Shown here: one piece after another, positions 31,933 through 40,434 of the stretch
Layout of the letters: the number at the start of each line of letters is the position of its first letter
Position numbering within the stretch: position 1 is the stretch's first letter
Assembly: GCF_003260125.1 (NCBI RefSeq)
Contig: NZ_QHKO01000009.1
Coordinates: 5,001-69,000, forward strand
DNA from: Lujinxingia litoralis
GTDB lineage: Bacteria > Myxococcota_A > Bradymonadia > Bradymonadales > Bradymonadaceae
Direction of reading: 5' to 3'
DNA length: 64,000 bases
Notes under the pieces: model-generated
Database searches by the model: none
What the model saw: the letters and a program-made list of their open reading frames with translations, nothing else
Told to the model about the DNA's origin: nothing
Program-made: the position numbers and the translations under genes

Positions 31933-33890
31933 GTAAGGCGCGTACCATCAGGGGGGGAGGCGCCGGGAGCATTGGCGTGGCGCTGGTGGGGAGCGCGGCG
32001 TTGACCCTGTGGGTTGCCCTGGGAGAGGAGCCACCGCGTGAAGCGGTGGCTTCTTTTTTGGGCGTGGTGGTGCTGAGCACGCTGATGTTGGGGTGGGGGC
32101 TGTGGTCGGGGTGGGGCTGGCTCGGTTCGGGGCCGCGCTGGCTCGGTTCGGGGCCGCGCTGGCGCGGCGTGGCGGTGGTGCTGGCCGGGGCGGTGCTGCT
32201 GCGGTGTGCGGCGCTGGTAGCCCCGGTGTCGCTCTCCGACGACGTGTGGCGCTACACCTGGGACGGGGCGTTGGTGGCCGCTGGCGAGAACCCCTACGCC
32301 GAGACGCCCCGGGAGCGGGTGGCGCGTTTGGGGGGCCAGAACGCCCTGGCGGATGAGGTGCGGGCGGAGCTCGGGCGGATGAACAGCCCGGATTACCACA
32401 CGCTCTACCCGCCGCTGGCGATGCTGGCGTTTGCCGCGGGGGATGTGCTGGCTGAAGTGGTGGGAGGGAGCGCCGAGCGGTGGCTGCGCGGGCTCTTTGT
32501 GCTGGCCGATCTGCTGGCGGTGTTGCTCATCGCCCGCGCGTTGCTGACGATGCGGCGCGCGGTGGGCTGGGCGGCGCTCTACGCCTGGCATCCGCTGGTC
32601 TACTGGGAGGTGGCCGGCGGCGGCCATACCGAGGCGCTGGCGGTGGGGTGGATGGTGCTCCTGGTGGTGATGCTCGGTCGCCGGCCGGCCTGGCAGTTGG
32701 GAGCGGCGATCGGGGCGATGGCCCTGGCCAAACTTACCTTCCTGGTGGTCAGTCCGGTGGTGGGGATGGCGCTGTGGCGCCGGGGGCGTTTTGCTCACGC
32801 CTGTGTGGCGGCCCTGGTGGCGATCGGGGTGGTGGCAGTGGGCTATGTGCCCTTCTGGTTCGAGGACCTGGTGGCCAATCAGCGCGCCAGCGCCGAGCTC
32901 TACGCCGAGGTCTTCTCGTTTGATGCCCCGATCTTCTACGCGGCGCGTGCGCTGTTGGGGTACCGCGAGGGAATCACGCCGCCGGTGACGCCGGTTCTGG
33001 GGCCGATCTTGCAGGCGGCCACCCTGGCGGGCATCACACTGGCGAGCGCCTGGCAGGATGGCAGCCGCCGCCGGGTGGCCGCCGGCATGTGCGGAGCCTG
33101 GGCGGCCTACCTGCTCTTCACGGCGGTATTGCACCCCTGGTACGCGCTGGGGCTGCTGGCGGCGGCGGCGCTGGCCGGGTGGTGGTCGGTGAGCCTGGCG
33201 GCTTCGGTGCTCTTGCTCTCGTATCTTTTCTATGACCCGGCGTTTGTGCGGGAGAAGGAAGTGATGGTGATGATCTTTCAGACGTTCTGGGTGGGGGCTT
33301 CGGTGATGATGCAGGCCGGTCCCCGGGGGATTCAGTGGATGCTGCGGCGCCGGGCGCGGGCCAAGGTGGAGGTGCTAAGCCCCTACCTGCGTGCGGGGGA
33401 CCGGGTGCTGGATCTGGGGGCGGGGGAGGGCTTTGTGGGGCAGTTGATCGCCGAGGCCGGGCACGAGGTCGTGCTGGCCGATGTGGACAATCGCAACCGC
33501 ACTGAGCTGCCCTTTGAGGTCTACGACGGGGAGCATCTGCCCTTTGAGGACGACGCGTTCGACGCGGTGGTGATCGTTTACACCCTGCACCACGCGCGTC
33601 GGCCTGATCGTGTGCTGGCCGAGGCCCGACGGGTGGCCCGACGCGTGATCCTGCTGGAGACGGTGTATGAGCGCAGCTGGGATCGCCGCCTGACGACCTT
33701 TCTCGACCATAGCGCCAACCGGCTGCGGGGGATGGCACCGGAGCCCCTGCACTTTGATCGGGTCGAGGGGTGGCTGGCGAGGCTTCGCGCTCAGTCGCTG
33801 GAGGTTTTGACCTGGCGCTGGCTGGGGCGAGGCGTGCATCGCCATGTGGTGATTGTGGCGGATCGCGCCGAGCGCAGCCGGGACGTCTAA
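31923..33890 (+). CDS. Membrane glycosyltransferase fused to SAM-dependent methyltransferase
   Basis: 655 residues with two parts. Residues 1 to about 470 hold about ten to twelve transmembrane helices and the periplasmic loop SLSDDVWRYTWDGALVAAGENPY, typical of polyprenyl-phosphate-sugar transferases of the GT87/GT-C kind (Asp-Asp catalytic pair), plus YPPLAMLAF. Residues about 480-650 are a class I methyltransferase: VLDLGAGEGFVG (motif I), VVLADVD, LPFEDDAFDAVVIVYTLHH and VARRVILLETVYE. It could glycosylate a lipid or protein on the outer leaflet and methylate a lipid or quinone-like precursor inside; substrates unknown. The start GTG overlaps tyrS by 10 bases. A 21-bp tandem repeat lies near the N-terminus. 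A fusion of this kind is not one I know. Confidence 0.82.
   Translation: MCVSKARTIRGGGAGSIGVALVGSAALTLWVALGEEPPREAVASFLGVVVLSTLMLGWGLWSGWGWLGSGPRWLGSGPRWRGVAVVLAGAVLLRCAALVAPVSLSDDVWRYTWDGALVAAGENPYAETPRERVARLGGQNALADEVRAELGRMNSPDYHTLYPPLAMLAFAAGDVLAEVVGGSAERWLRGLFVLADLLAVLLIARALLTMRRAVGWAALYAWHPLVYWEVAGGGHTEALAVGWMVLLVVMLGRRPAWQLGAAIGAMALAKLTFLVVSPVVGMALWRRGRFAHACVAALVAIGVVAVGYVPFWFEDLVANQRASAELYAEVFSFDAPIFYAARALLGYREGITPPVTPVLGPILQAATLAGITLASAWQDGSRRRVAAGMCGAWAAYLLFTAVLHPWYALGLLAAAALAGWWSVSLAASVLLLSYLFYDPAFVREKEVMVMIFQTFWVGASVMMQAGPRGIQWMLRRRARAKVEVLSPYLRAGDRVLDLGAGEGFVGQLIAEAGHEVVLADVDNRNRTELPFEVYDGEHLPFEDDAFDAVVIVYTLHHARRPDRVLAEARRVARRVILLETVYERSWDRRLTTFLDHSANRLRGMAPEPLHFDRVEGWLARLRAQSLEVLTWRWLGRGVHRHVVIVADRAERSRDV
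32116..32157 (+). repeat. 21-bp tandem repeat inside the glycosyltransferase gene
   Basis: Two exact copies (32116-32136 and 32137-32157) of GCTGGCTCGGTTCGGGGCCG plus C, with a partial third. In frame it encodes WLGSGPR twice, in the loop after the second membrane helix. Confidence 0.9.
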
Positions 33891-33956
33891 GAGCGGTCCG
33901 TATTTCTCAAGGGGGGAGGGAGGCGGGGATGAGGAAGAGCCGCGGAAACCACCCAC

Positions 33957-33990
33957 GAAAAAAGCCGACCATTGCTGGTCGGCTTTCTCG
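33957..33990 (-). terminator. Terminator of the tRNA operon, also usable from the left
   Basis: A 10-bp perfect stem, AAAGCCGACC (33961-33970) with GGTCGGCTTT (33977-33986). On the minus strand it follows tRNA-Glu by 14 bases and ends in a run of Ts. For the plus-strand fusion gene it is a weaker stop. Confidence 0.85.
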
Positions 33991-33999
33991 AATCTGGAG

Positions 34000-34072
<73 letters not shown>

Positions 34073-34146
34073 GTTTCAGCCCCGAAGAGCTGATGTCCTG
34101 ATATATGTCTGGTGCTGCCAGACGCGCTTAACCGGAGTTAAGCGAG

Positions 34147-34219
<73 letters not shown>

Positions 34220-34220
34220 G

Positions 34221-34293
34221 TGAGCCGTGGTGGGCTCGAACCACCGACCCGCAGATTAAAAGTCTGCTGCTCTACCAACTGAGCTAACGGCCC
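34221..34293 (-). tRNA. trnK: tRNA-Lys (UUU)
   Basis: Minus strand: GGGCCGT pairs with ACGGCTC (one G-U), discriminator A. D-arm TAGCTCAGTTGGTAGAGCA, anticodon stem CAGAC/TCTG with loop CTTTTAA, anticodon TTT. T-arm GGTTCGAGCC. First gene of the operon, one base from tRNA-Glu. Confidence 0.97.
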
Positions 34294-34628
34294 AACAGTG
34301 TTCAACGTTCAACCGAAGTTGTCTGCCGAACTTTATCACCGGGCTTGGTGTTTCCAGTGATGTCTTTCAGGGTTTCCCCCGAAAGCGAGGACATATCTAC
34401 AGCCACCCCCCGGGGGTGTCAACGCCTTTTTCGAAAAATTTTCCGCTCAGCACGGAATAGTTTAACGGGAAGTTCGAATTCTCGAAGTGTTTCAGGTGCT
34501 TAGGGTTAAGAGGGAAGAATTGCGGGGGCGATTCGAGTTGGGGTTTATGCGTTCGAGGCCAGGTTTTGTTAGGATCGCGGGCGCAGGGCCACCGAGCTTT
34601 GAGCACGCACATCGGGGGGGATGCGGCG
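34294..34628. other. Divergent region between tRNA operon and membrane protein gene
   Basis: 335 bases. It holds the tRNA promoter (34394-34422) and an AT-rich part (34425-34480) that is probably upstream promoter sequence. It must also contain the start region of the plus-strand gene at 34629, for which I see only a GGGGGG stretch as possible ribosome site and no clear promoter. Confidence 0.5.
34394..34422 (-). promoter_or_regulatory. Promoter of the Lys-Glu-Glu tRNA operon
   Basis: On the minus strand TTGACA (34422-34417), a 17-base spacer, TAGATA (34399-34394). The -35 and spacing are perfect. The spacer holds a CCCCC/GGGGG inverted repeat. The predicted start is about 95 bases before tRNA-Lys. 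Confidence 0.75.
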
Positions 34629-35219
34629 ATGGCAAGGGCGGCCCGGGTCAAGGAGGTCTCGTTTTTCGAGCTGGCAGAGCGGTTAGAGATGGCACGCAGA
34701 CAACACGGACGCTGGAGGGATCGACGCGATACGGTACCGGCCCGTCGCAAACGTCGACGTGTGCACCGCCGAGACTTCCCGCCGAGCGCCTCTTATGAGC
34801 CGCTCTCGGTGGATCCCCGGGTAGCCACCCGCGGCGTGCAGGTACGCCTCTTAGGCGCAGTGGGGCTGGCCACGTTGACGGTCGTCTGCGTGCTGGCGGT
34901 GATCTTTGCCCCTCAGTTTTCGTACGATACGGCGTTTTTAATGGCCATCGGTGGCGGGTCGCTGGCGCTGGCCATTGCGCTGATCTTGAGCGCCCGCCGC
35001 GAAGAGATCGTGCATCATCTGGCCCGTGACCTGGCTCAGCGCTCGCTGGCCCCGGCCGACGATGAAGTCGAACCATCGACGCTGGGTGAAGACGGCTCCC
35101 TCCTTTTAGAGAGCCCGGAGCGGCACGTTCTCAGCGAATGGAGCTGGGAGGCGGCCGAGGCCAGTGAGGACTTTATCCCCCGGGAGCGTCCCCCCCACAC
35201 GCCTTACTCGCCGCGGTAG
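34629..35219 (+). CDS. Small two-helix membrane protein
   Basis: 196 residues. The cytoplasmic N-terminus is very basic (ARRKRRRVHRRDF, about 38-50). Two transmembrane helices (about 74-94 and 101-121) are separated by a short FSYDT loop, and an acidic tail follows. No family recognised. The start ATG 34629 follows a GGGGGG stretch; an upstream TTG frame to 34566 is less likely. Its last codons (HTPYSPR, stop TAG 35217) are read from a 30-bp segment that is an exact copy of the 3' end of queD on the opposite strand, so the C-terminus appears to have been rewritten by that duplication. Confidence 0.7.
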   Translation: MARAARVKEVSFFELAERLEMARRQHGRWRDRRDTVPARRKRRRVHRRDFPPSASYEPLSVDPRVATRGVQVRLLGAVGLATLTVVCVLAVIFAPQFSYDTAFLMAIGGGSLALAIALILSARREEIVHHLARDLAQRSLAPADDEVEPSTLGEDGSLLLESPERHVLSEWSWEAAEASEDFIPRERPPHTPYSPR

Positions 35220-35390
35220 ATGCAGCGCGCTGCGCAGATGTTGTGGACCTGGAGCGCGCGCAGCTGCGCGGGATGGTTCCGAACGGCGCGTTCCCGGCGA
35301 GCGGTGCCGGGAGCCGGTCTTCGCCAGCGAAAACGCGGTTTCCCGGGAATCCCCCCCCTTACACGCCTTACTCGCCGCGGTAGATGCAGC
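35197..35390. repeat. 30-bp direct repeat from duplication of the queD 3' end
   Basis: Exact 30-bp copies at 35197-35226 and 35361-35390 (offset 164). Weaker similarity extends on both sides: a CCCGGGA-type stretch then a C-run before, and about 50 bases of diverged coding sequence after. Confidence 0.85.
35204..35284 (-). pseudogene. Degraded duplicate of the queD C-terminus
   Basis: Read on the minus strand, this segment gives QLRALQVHNICAARCIYRGE and then a stop. The true queD ends QLHALQIHETCESSCIYRGE. Twelve of 20 residues are identical, including the two Cys and the last six residues. No start codon or upstream part of the gene is attached. It is a remnant, lying head-to-tail just beyond the intact gene and overlapping the 3' end of the plus-strand membrane protein gene. 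Confidence 0.75.
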
Positions 35391-35730
35391 TCGATTCACA
35401 GGTCTCGTGGATCTGCAGCGCGTGCAACTGCGGAAGCACCGGCTTGATGCGGGTCCACAGCCAGCCGGCGAGCACTTCGCTGGTGGGATTTTCCAGCCCC
35501 TCAATCTCGTTGAGGAAGTAGTGATCAAGCTGCTCGATCAGCGGCTTGACCGCATCTTTGATATCTCCGTAGTCGACCAACCATCCCATCTCGGGGTCGA
35601 CTTCCCCGCGCACCGTGACGGTGACGCGGTAGGAGTGGCCGTGGAGACGGCGACATTTATGGCCCTCGGGCACGTTGGGGAGGCGGTGGGCGGACTCGAA
35701 ACGAAACTCTTTGACCAGCTCGACGATCAT
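35368..35730 (-). CDS. queD: 6-carboxy-tetrahydropterin synthase QueD
   Basis: 120 residues. It makes 6-carboxy-5,6,7,8-tetrahydropterin from dihydroneopterin triphosphate, the second step of queuosine/7-deazaguanine synthesis. Zinc ligands His15 (FESAHRL), His30 and His32 (LHGHSY) and catalytic Cys26 (KCRRLHG) are present, as are WLVDYGDIK, LDHYFLN, ENPTSEVLA and ETCESSCIYRG. Length is normal for the family. No other queuosine gene is in the window. Divergent from the homocysteine methyltransferase gene (106-base gap). Confidence 0.95.
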   Translation of the reverse strand: MIVELVKEFRFESAHRLPNVPEGHKCRRLHGHSYRVTVTVRGEVDPEMGWLVDYGDIKDAVKPLIEQLDHYFLNEIEGLENPTSEVLAGWLWTRIKPVLPQLHALQIHETCESSCIYRGE

Positions 35731-35836
35731 ATCAGGGTCGGGGGTAGGGAGGAGGGTTGGGGGACATGGAGCCTTGGCCCGAAGTCGACTATAGTGCCGG
35801 GCGCAGAGCGCGCAGTCCGTAACGTAAGCCAGCGAC

Positions 35837-37765
35837 GTGAGTCAAATCCAGATGCAATCACCCTTTTTATCGGCGATCGAAGAAGGACCGGTGGTCTTCG
35901 ACGGTGCCATCGGCACGCAACTCTACGAACGCGGCATCTACATCAATAAATCCTTTGATGACGCAAACCTCTCCAGCCCCGATCTGGTGGCGGCGGTGCA
36001 CGCCGAGTACCTGAGTGCGGGGGCCGGAGTGTTGACGACCAATACCTTCTCCTCCAACCGCATTAAGCTCCGGCGTCATGGCCTGGAGCAGCGCGCCCCG
36101 GAGATCGCGCGGGCCGGCGCCCGCATCGCCCGGGAGGTCGCCGGCGATCTGGCGTTTGTCGCAGGGTCGGTCGGCCCCACCGGGCGCACCCCCACGATGC
36201 TCACCGAGGGCGAGCTCGAAGAGATGCGCCAGGCCTTTCGCGAGCAGATCGCGGCGTTGGTGGAGGGGGGCGTGGATCTGATCCTGCTGGAGACCTTTCG
36301 CCAGTTGGCAGAAGTGCGCATGGCGCTGGAGGCCGCCCGCGAGGTCTGCGATCTGCCGGTGGTGGCGCAGATGAGCTTTGATGGCGAGCGGCGAACTGGC
36401 GATGGCGCCGACCCGGAGCGCGTGGCGATGTTGCTGCGAGAGTGGGGCGCGGATGTGGTGGGAGCCAACTGCATGGAAGGCCCGCACGTGCTCTACGACG
36501 TGGTGGTCGACATGCTTAGCTGCGGGTTGCCGGTGATCGCGCAGCCCAACGCCGGGTACCCACGCAAGATCGACGAGCGGCTGGTCTACATGGCGACCCC
36601 GGAGTACTTCGGGGTGTACGCGCGGCGCTTTTTTAAGGCCGGGGTGCGTCTGGTGGGCGGTTGCTGCGGCACGGGGCCGGAGCATATCCGGCAGGTTGCC
36701 GCCGCCGCGCGCATGCTGGGAGGCGGTCGGGCGAGTCTGGAGGTGAGCGCGCAGCGCTCGGCGCGCCCGGAGGCGGCGCACGAGGAGGTCGCCAGCCTGA
36801 AGTCCCCGACGAGACTGGCCGAGAAGATCGAGGCCGCGCACCGGGCCCGGGCTCGCAACGAGGCGGTCAGCCGCGAGAACTTCGTGGTCAGCGTCGAGGT
36901 CAATCCGCCCTCGGGGTTGCGTGCCGACCGGGCGCTGGATGCCGCCCGCATGCTTCTTGAGGGAGGTGTCGACGCGATCAACATCGCCGACGGCCCGCGG
37001 GCGTCGGTCCGGATGGCCAACTGGGCGCTGGGGCGCTTGTTGCAGGAGACGCTTGATATTGAGGTGATCCTTCACCTCTGCGGCCGCGATCGCAATCTTC
37101 TCGGGTTGCAATCGGATGTGCTGGGTTTTGAGGCGCTGGATCTTCGCAACCTGGTGGTGATCACCGGCGATCCTCCCAAGGTTGGCGACTACCCGCACGC
37201 CACGGCGGTGTTTGACCTCGACAGTGTGGGCATCCTGCGGATGATCGAGAACTTCAATCACGGGGTCGATCCCGCCGGCAAACCGGTGGGCGATGCCACG
37301 GCCTTTTACTGTGCGTGCGGGGCGGAGCCGGCGGCCGCTGACTACGAGCGTGAGTTGCGCCGTCTGGAGCTTAAAAAGGCCGCCGGTGCGCGATTTGTGA
37401 TGACCCAGCCGGTCTACGACCCGGAGGTGCTCGACCGTTTTCTGGCCGACATCGCGCATCTGGATATGCCAGTGTTGGTGGGGCTTCTCCCCCTGGCCAG
37501 CGCGCGTAACGCGGAGTTTTTGCATAACGAAGTGCCCGGGATGGCGGTGCCCGCGGAGGTGCGTCGGCGGATGCATGCCGCCGGTACCGGGCAGGCCGCC
37601 CGGGCCGAAGGGGTGCGGATCGCCCAGGAGACGCTCCTGGCGGTGGGGTCGCGGGTGGCCGGTGCCTACATCATGCCGCCCTTTGGCCGCTATCAGGCGG
37701 CCCTCGAGATCTTAAGCTGTCTACCGGGCTACGCGTTGACGCCGGCCCTTGAAGAGGCGCGCTGA
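35837..37765 (+). CDS. Homocysteine S-methyltransferase / methylenetetrahydrofolate reductase fusion
   Basis: 642 residues, GTG start. The N-terminal half (to about 300) is a zinc-dependent homocysteine methyltransferase: FDGAIGTQLYERG, NTFSSNR, AGSVGPTG, ILLETF, GANCMEGP (Cys near 211) and GGCCGTGPEHI (two Cys near 275) as zinc ligands. The C-terminal half (about 345-635) is a MetF-type barrel: FVVSVEVNPPSG, INIADGPRASVRM, LHLCGRDRN, LVVITGDPPK, FVMTQPVYD, and a late PPFGRY. Together they reduce methylene-THF and methylate homocysteine to methionine, like the B. subtilis YitJ type. The N-terminal part lacks a cobalamin domain. It lies 15 bases before cysK and is probably one operon with cysK and cysE. 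Confidence 0.93.
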   Translation: MSQIQMQSPFLSAIEEGPVVFDGAIGTQLYERGIYINKSFDDANLSSPDLVAAVHAEYLSAGAGVLTTNTFSSNRIKLRRHGLEQRAPEIARAGARIAREVAGDLAFVAGSVGPTGRTPTMLTEGELEEMRQAFREQIAALVEGGVDLILLETFRQLAEVRMALEAAREVCDLPVVAQMSFDGERRTGDGADPERVAMLLREWGADVVGANCMEGPHVLYDVVVDMLSCGLPVIAQPNAGYPRKIDERLVYMATPEYFGVYARRFFKAGVRLVGGCCGTGPEHIRQVAAAARMLGGGRASLEVSAQRSARPEAAHEEVASLKSPTRLAEKIEAAHRARARNEAVSRENFVVSVEVNPPSGLRADRALDAARMLLEGGVDAINIADGPRASVRMANWALGRLLQETLDIEVILHLCGRDRNLLGLQSDVLGFEALDLRNLVVITGDPPKVGDYPHATAVFDLDSVGILRMIENFNHGVDPAGKPVGDATAFYCACGAEPAAADYERELRRLELKKAAGARFVMTQPVYDPEVLDRFLADIAHLDMPVLVGLLPLASARNAEFLHNEVPGMAVPAEVRRRMHAAGTGQAARAEGVRIAQETLLAVGSRVAGAYIMPPFGRYQAALEILSCLPGYALTPALEEAR

Positions 37766-37780
37766 GCGCCCGAGGTATCG

Positions 37781-38707
37781 ATGGTGATTCATCAGAGCAT
37801 CGTGGAGTTGGTGGGGCATACGCCCCTGATTCGTCTGTCGAAGGTCGTGGGTGATTGCCCGGCTGAGATTGTGGGGAAGGCGGAGTTTTTTAATCCGCTG
37901 GGGAGCGTCAAAGATCGCGTCGGGGCGGCGCTGGTCGCCGATGCCGAGGCCCGGGGCGCGCTTAAGCCCGGCGGGTTGATCGTGGAGCCCACCAGCGGCA
38001 ACACCGGCATTGCGCTGGCCTTTGTGTGCGCGTCCCGAGGCTACCGGCTTATTTTGACCATGCCCGACACCATGAGCCTGGAGCGGCGTACCCTGCTCAA
38101 GGCGCTGGGCGCCGAGCTGGTGTTGACGCCGGGCTCGCTGGGGATGCAAGGCGCGGTTGAAGAGGCGCGCAACCTGGTGGAGAAGACGCCCGGCGCGATC
38201 ATGCTTCAGCAGTTTCAGAACCCGGCCAACCCCCGCAGCCACGCGCGCACCACCGCCGAAGAGATCTGGGAGAGCTGCCAGGGGCAGGTCGACGCGATCG
38301 TCACCGGTGTGGGCACCGGCGGTACCATCACCGGGGTGGCGCGCGCGCTCAAAGAGAAGAACCCGGCGTTTAAGGCCATTGCCCTGGAGCCCGCCGGTAG
38401 CCCGGTGCTCTCCGGCGGCGCCGCCGGCCCTCACAAGGTGCAGGGCATCGGCGCGGGCTTTGTGCCTGATATTTTCGACCCCGAGCTCATCGACGAGGTG
38501 CTTACCATCGAAGACGACGAGGCCTTTGAGATGTCGCGGCGTCTGGCGCGCGAAGAGGGGCTGCTGGTAGGCATCAGCGCCGGGGCCAACGTCGTTGGCG
38601 CCCTGAGGGTGGGCCGGCGCCCGGAGTTCGCGGGTAAGCGTATCGTCACCATGCTCTGCGACACCGGGGAGCGCTACCTTTCGACGCCCTTGTTTCGAGA
38701 GCTATAG
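37781..38707 (+). CDS. cysK: Cysteine synthase A (O-acetylserine sulfhydrylase)
   Basis: 308 residues, PLP enzyme that makes cysteine from O-acetylserine and sulfide. PLP-binding Lys44 lies in LGSVKDRVG. TSGNTGIAL binds the substrate carboxylate, GTGGTITGVA the cofactor phosphate, and GIGAGFVPDIFD is near the active-site lid. Full length for the family. It is followed 43 bases later by cysE, whose product supplies O-acetylserine and whose C-terminus normally binds CysK. A short inverted repeat (GTGGGCA/TGCCCAC, 38710-38732) lies between the two genes. Confidence 0.97.
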   Translation: MVIHQSIVELVGHTPLIRLSKVVGDCPAEIVGKAEFFNPLGSVKDRVGAALVADAEARGALKPGGLIVEPTSGNTGIALAFVCASRGYRLILTMPDTMSLERRTLLKALGAELVLTPGSLGMQGAVEEARNLVEKTPGAIMLQQFQNPANPRSHARTTAEEIWESCQGQVDAIVTGVGTGGTITGVARALKEKNPAFKAIALEPAGSPVLSGGAAGPHKVQGIGAGFVPDIFDPELIDEVLTIEDDEAFEMSRRLAREEGLLVGISAGANVVGALRVGRRPEFAGKRIVTMLCDTGERYLSTPLFREL

Positions 38708-38750
38708 GCGTGGGCATGCTCGGCCTGCCCACGAACTTCAGGAAGTTATC

Positions 38751-39593
38751 ATGAGTTTGAAACGACCCGGTCTCCGTGCTCAGCCCAGCCCTCCGTCTCG
38801 GGAGCGGCGCGGCGTGCTCGGTTTTATTAAAGATGCCGTCGACGATATTCAGGCGGTGCGCCGTGGCGACCCGGCCGCGCGCACCCTGGCCGAAGTGGTT
38901 ACCACCTATCCCGGCCTCCACGCGTTGTGGATGCACCGCATCTCCCACCGCCTCTGGGGGCGTGGCCATCATCTAAGCGCGCGGATGTTGAGTCATTACA
39001 GCCGACACCTCACCGGCGTGGAGATTCACCCGGGCGCGGTGATTGGCCGGCGAGTCTTTATTGACCACGGCATGGGCGTGGTGATTGGCGAGACCTCGGT
39101 GGTGGGCGATGACTGCCTTATTTACAAAGGTGTGGTCCTCGGGGGCACCAGCCTCCAGCGCACCAAGCGCCACCCGACCATCGGCAAGGGCGTCACCATT
39201 GGCTCGAACGCCTGCATTCTGGGCGCCGTCTCGATTGGGGATGGCGCTCGGGTGGGATCGGGCTCGGTGGTGGTCAAAGACGTGGAGACCTGCGCCACGG
39301 TGGTGGGCATCCCCGGACGCGTGGTCTCCAAAGAGGCGAAGAAGACGGTGGGGCCCCCCGATCTCGATCACGATCGATTGCCCGACCCGATGCAGCGGAT
39401 CGTGCGCGACCTGCTGGAGCACATCGACAGCCTCTCCAATCGTTTGCATATCCTGGAGCAGCTGGTGGACTTAAGTCCCGAGGAGCTTGCCGAGAAGTTG
39501 CAACGTCACGAACTTCAGGACGCCCTGGAACAAGAGTTTTTGATGGCTTACCAGGAGGACTGCGTCAAAAAGGGAAGTGAACCTGTGCGCTGA
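38751..39593 (+). CDS. cysE: Serine O-acetyltransferase
   Basis: 280 residues. It acetylates serine with acetyl-CoA as the committed step of cysteine synthesis. N-terminal helices (YPGLHALWMHRISHRL) are followed by left-handed hexapeptide repeats with IHPGAVIGRRVFIDHGMGVV (catalytic His-Asp region), VLGGTSLQRTKRHPTIG and VVGIPGRVV. After the hexapeptide domain there is an extra helical tail of about 70 residues (DLLEHIDSLSNRLHILEQL...). It replaces the usual short tail ending in Ile that plugs the CysK active site; here the end is SEPVR. Regulation through the cysteine synthase complex may therefore differ. Confidence 0.95.
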   Translation: MSLKRPGLRAQPSPPSRERRGVLGFIKDAVDDIQAVRRGDPAARTLAEVVTTYPGLHALWMHRISHRLWGRGHHLSARMLSHYSRHLTGVEIHPGAVIGRRVFIDHGMGVVIGETSVVGDDCLIYKGVVLGGTSLQRTKRHPTIGKGVTIGSNACILGAVSIGDGARVGSGSVVVKDVETCATVVGIPGRVVSKEAKKTVGPPDLDHDRLPDPMQRIVRDLLEHIDSLSNRLHILEQLVDLSPEELAEKLQRHELQDALEQEFLMAYQEDCVKKGSEPVR

Positions 39594-39630
39594 ACCGACG
39601 ACCGAAGCGCTACTGAAGATGGGAGTGATG

Positions 39631-40434
39631 ATGACGATCGCAGATTCTCGACGCTTTGTGGCCTGGAGCGCAGCGCTCCTGGCGCTGACCTTTTGTGTGC
39701 CGGCAGTTGCCCAGTCCGACGCCGGGGAGCCCAGCGCGCAGCAGCTGATCGATGAAGCCATGGAGCGCAACGCGCTGGGGTTTGAGTCGGGGCGCGCCCA
39801 GCTCACCCTCATCGTGTACGACCGCGCCGGTGAGCGCCGCGAGCGCCGCCTGGATGTGCGCGCTCGACGCGCGAATGAGCAGAGCGCCACACGTGTGGAG
39901 TTGACCGACCCGCCCGAGGTCCGGGGCCAGTCCTTCCTCTTTGTGGAGCAATCCGAGGGCGAAGACGACGTCTGGATGTATGTGCCCGCATTCAACGTCA
40001 CCCGGCGAGTGGAGGGGCGTCAGAAGCGCGGCGCCTTTCTGGGGACGCACTTTACCTTTGCCGATCTGGAGAGCCGCGATCTTCGCGAGGCCAACTACCG
40101 TCGCCTGCCCGATGAGCGTATTGGGGAGACGCCGGTTTACGTGGTCGAAGCACGGCCGAAGGAAAGCGCCGGGAGCGATTACAACCGGGTGGTTGCGTAC
40201 CTGCGCAAAGACGACCGGGTGCCCATGCGCATCCGCTTCTTTGGCAAAGATAACCAGCTGGAGAAGACCCTCTTCAGCGAGCGCCTTAATCGAAGCGAGG
40301 GCGGGCAGGTGTACATTGAGCAAATGACGCTGCGCTCGGAGCAGGGGGGCTACACCACGATCGTGATCAATGCGCTGGATCCCGGGGCGGAGCTTCCCGA
40401 GTCGATCTTCAGCCGTGACGATCTGGGCCGGTGA
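39631..40434 (+). CDS. LolA-like outer-membrane lipoprotein-sorting family protein
   Basis: 267 residues with a signal peptide (AALLALTFCVPAVAQ) and a LolA/LolB-like beta-sheet fold. Visible stretches are RVELTDPPEVRGQSFLFVE, DDVWMYVPAFNVTRRVEG, RGAFLGTHFTFADLESRDL, TPVYVVEARPKES and RVPMRIRFFGKDN. This subfamily normally accompanies RND/MMPL exporters and outer-membrane proteins and may carry a lipid across the periplasm. The next gene, a barrel, overlaps by 4 bases (GTGA), but no MMPL exporter is adjacent. ATG 39631 was chosen with GGGAG 5 bases upstream; two in-frame ATGs at 39619 and 39628 are too close or upstream of that site. Confidence 0.82.
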   Translation: MTIADSRRFVAWSAALLALTFCVPAVAQSDAGEPSAQQLIDEAMERNALGFESGRAQLTLIVYDRAGERRERRLDVRARRANEQSATRVELTDPPEVRGQSFLFVEQSEGEDDVWMYVPAFNVTRRVEGRQKRGAFLGTHFTFADLESRDLREANYRRLPDERIGETPVYVVEARPKESAGSDYNRVVAYLRKDDRVPMRIRFFGKDNQLEKTLFSERLNRSEGGQVYIEQMTLRSEQGGYTTIVINALDPGAELPESIFSRDDLGR

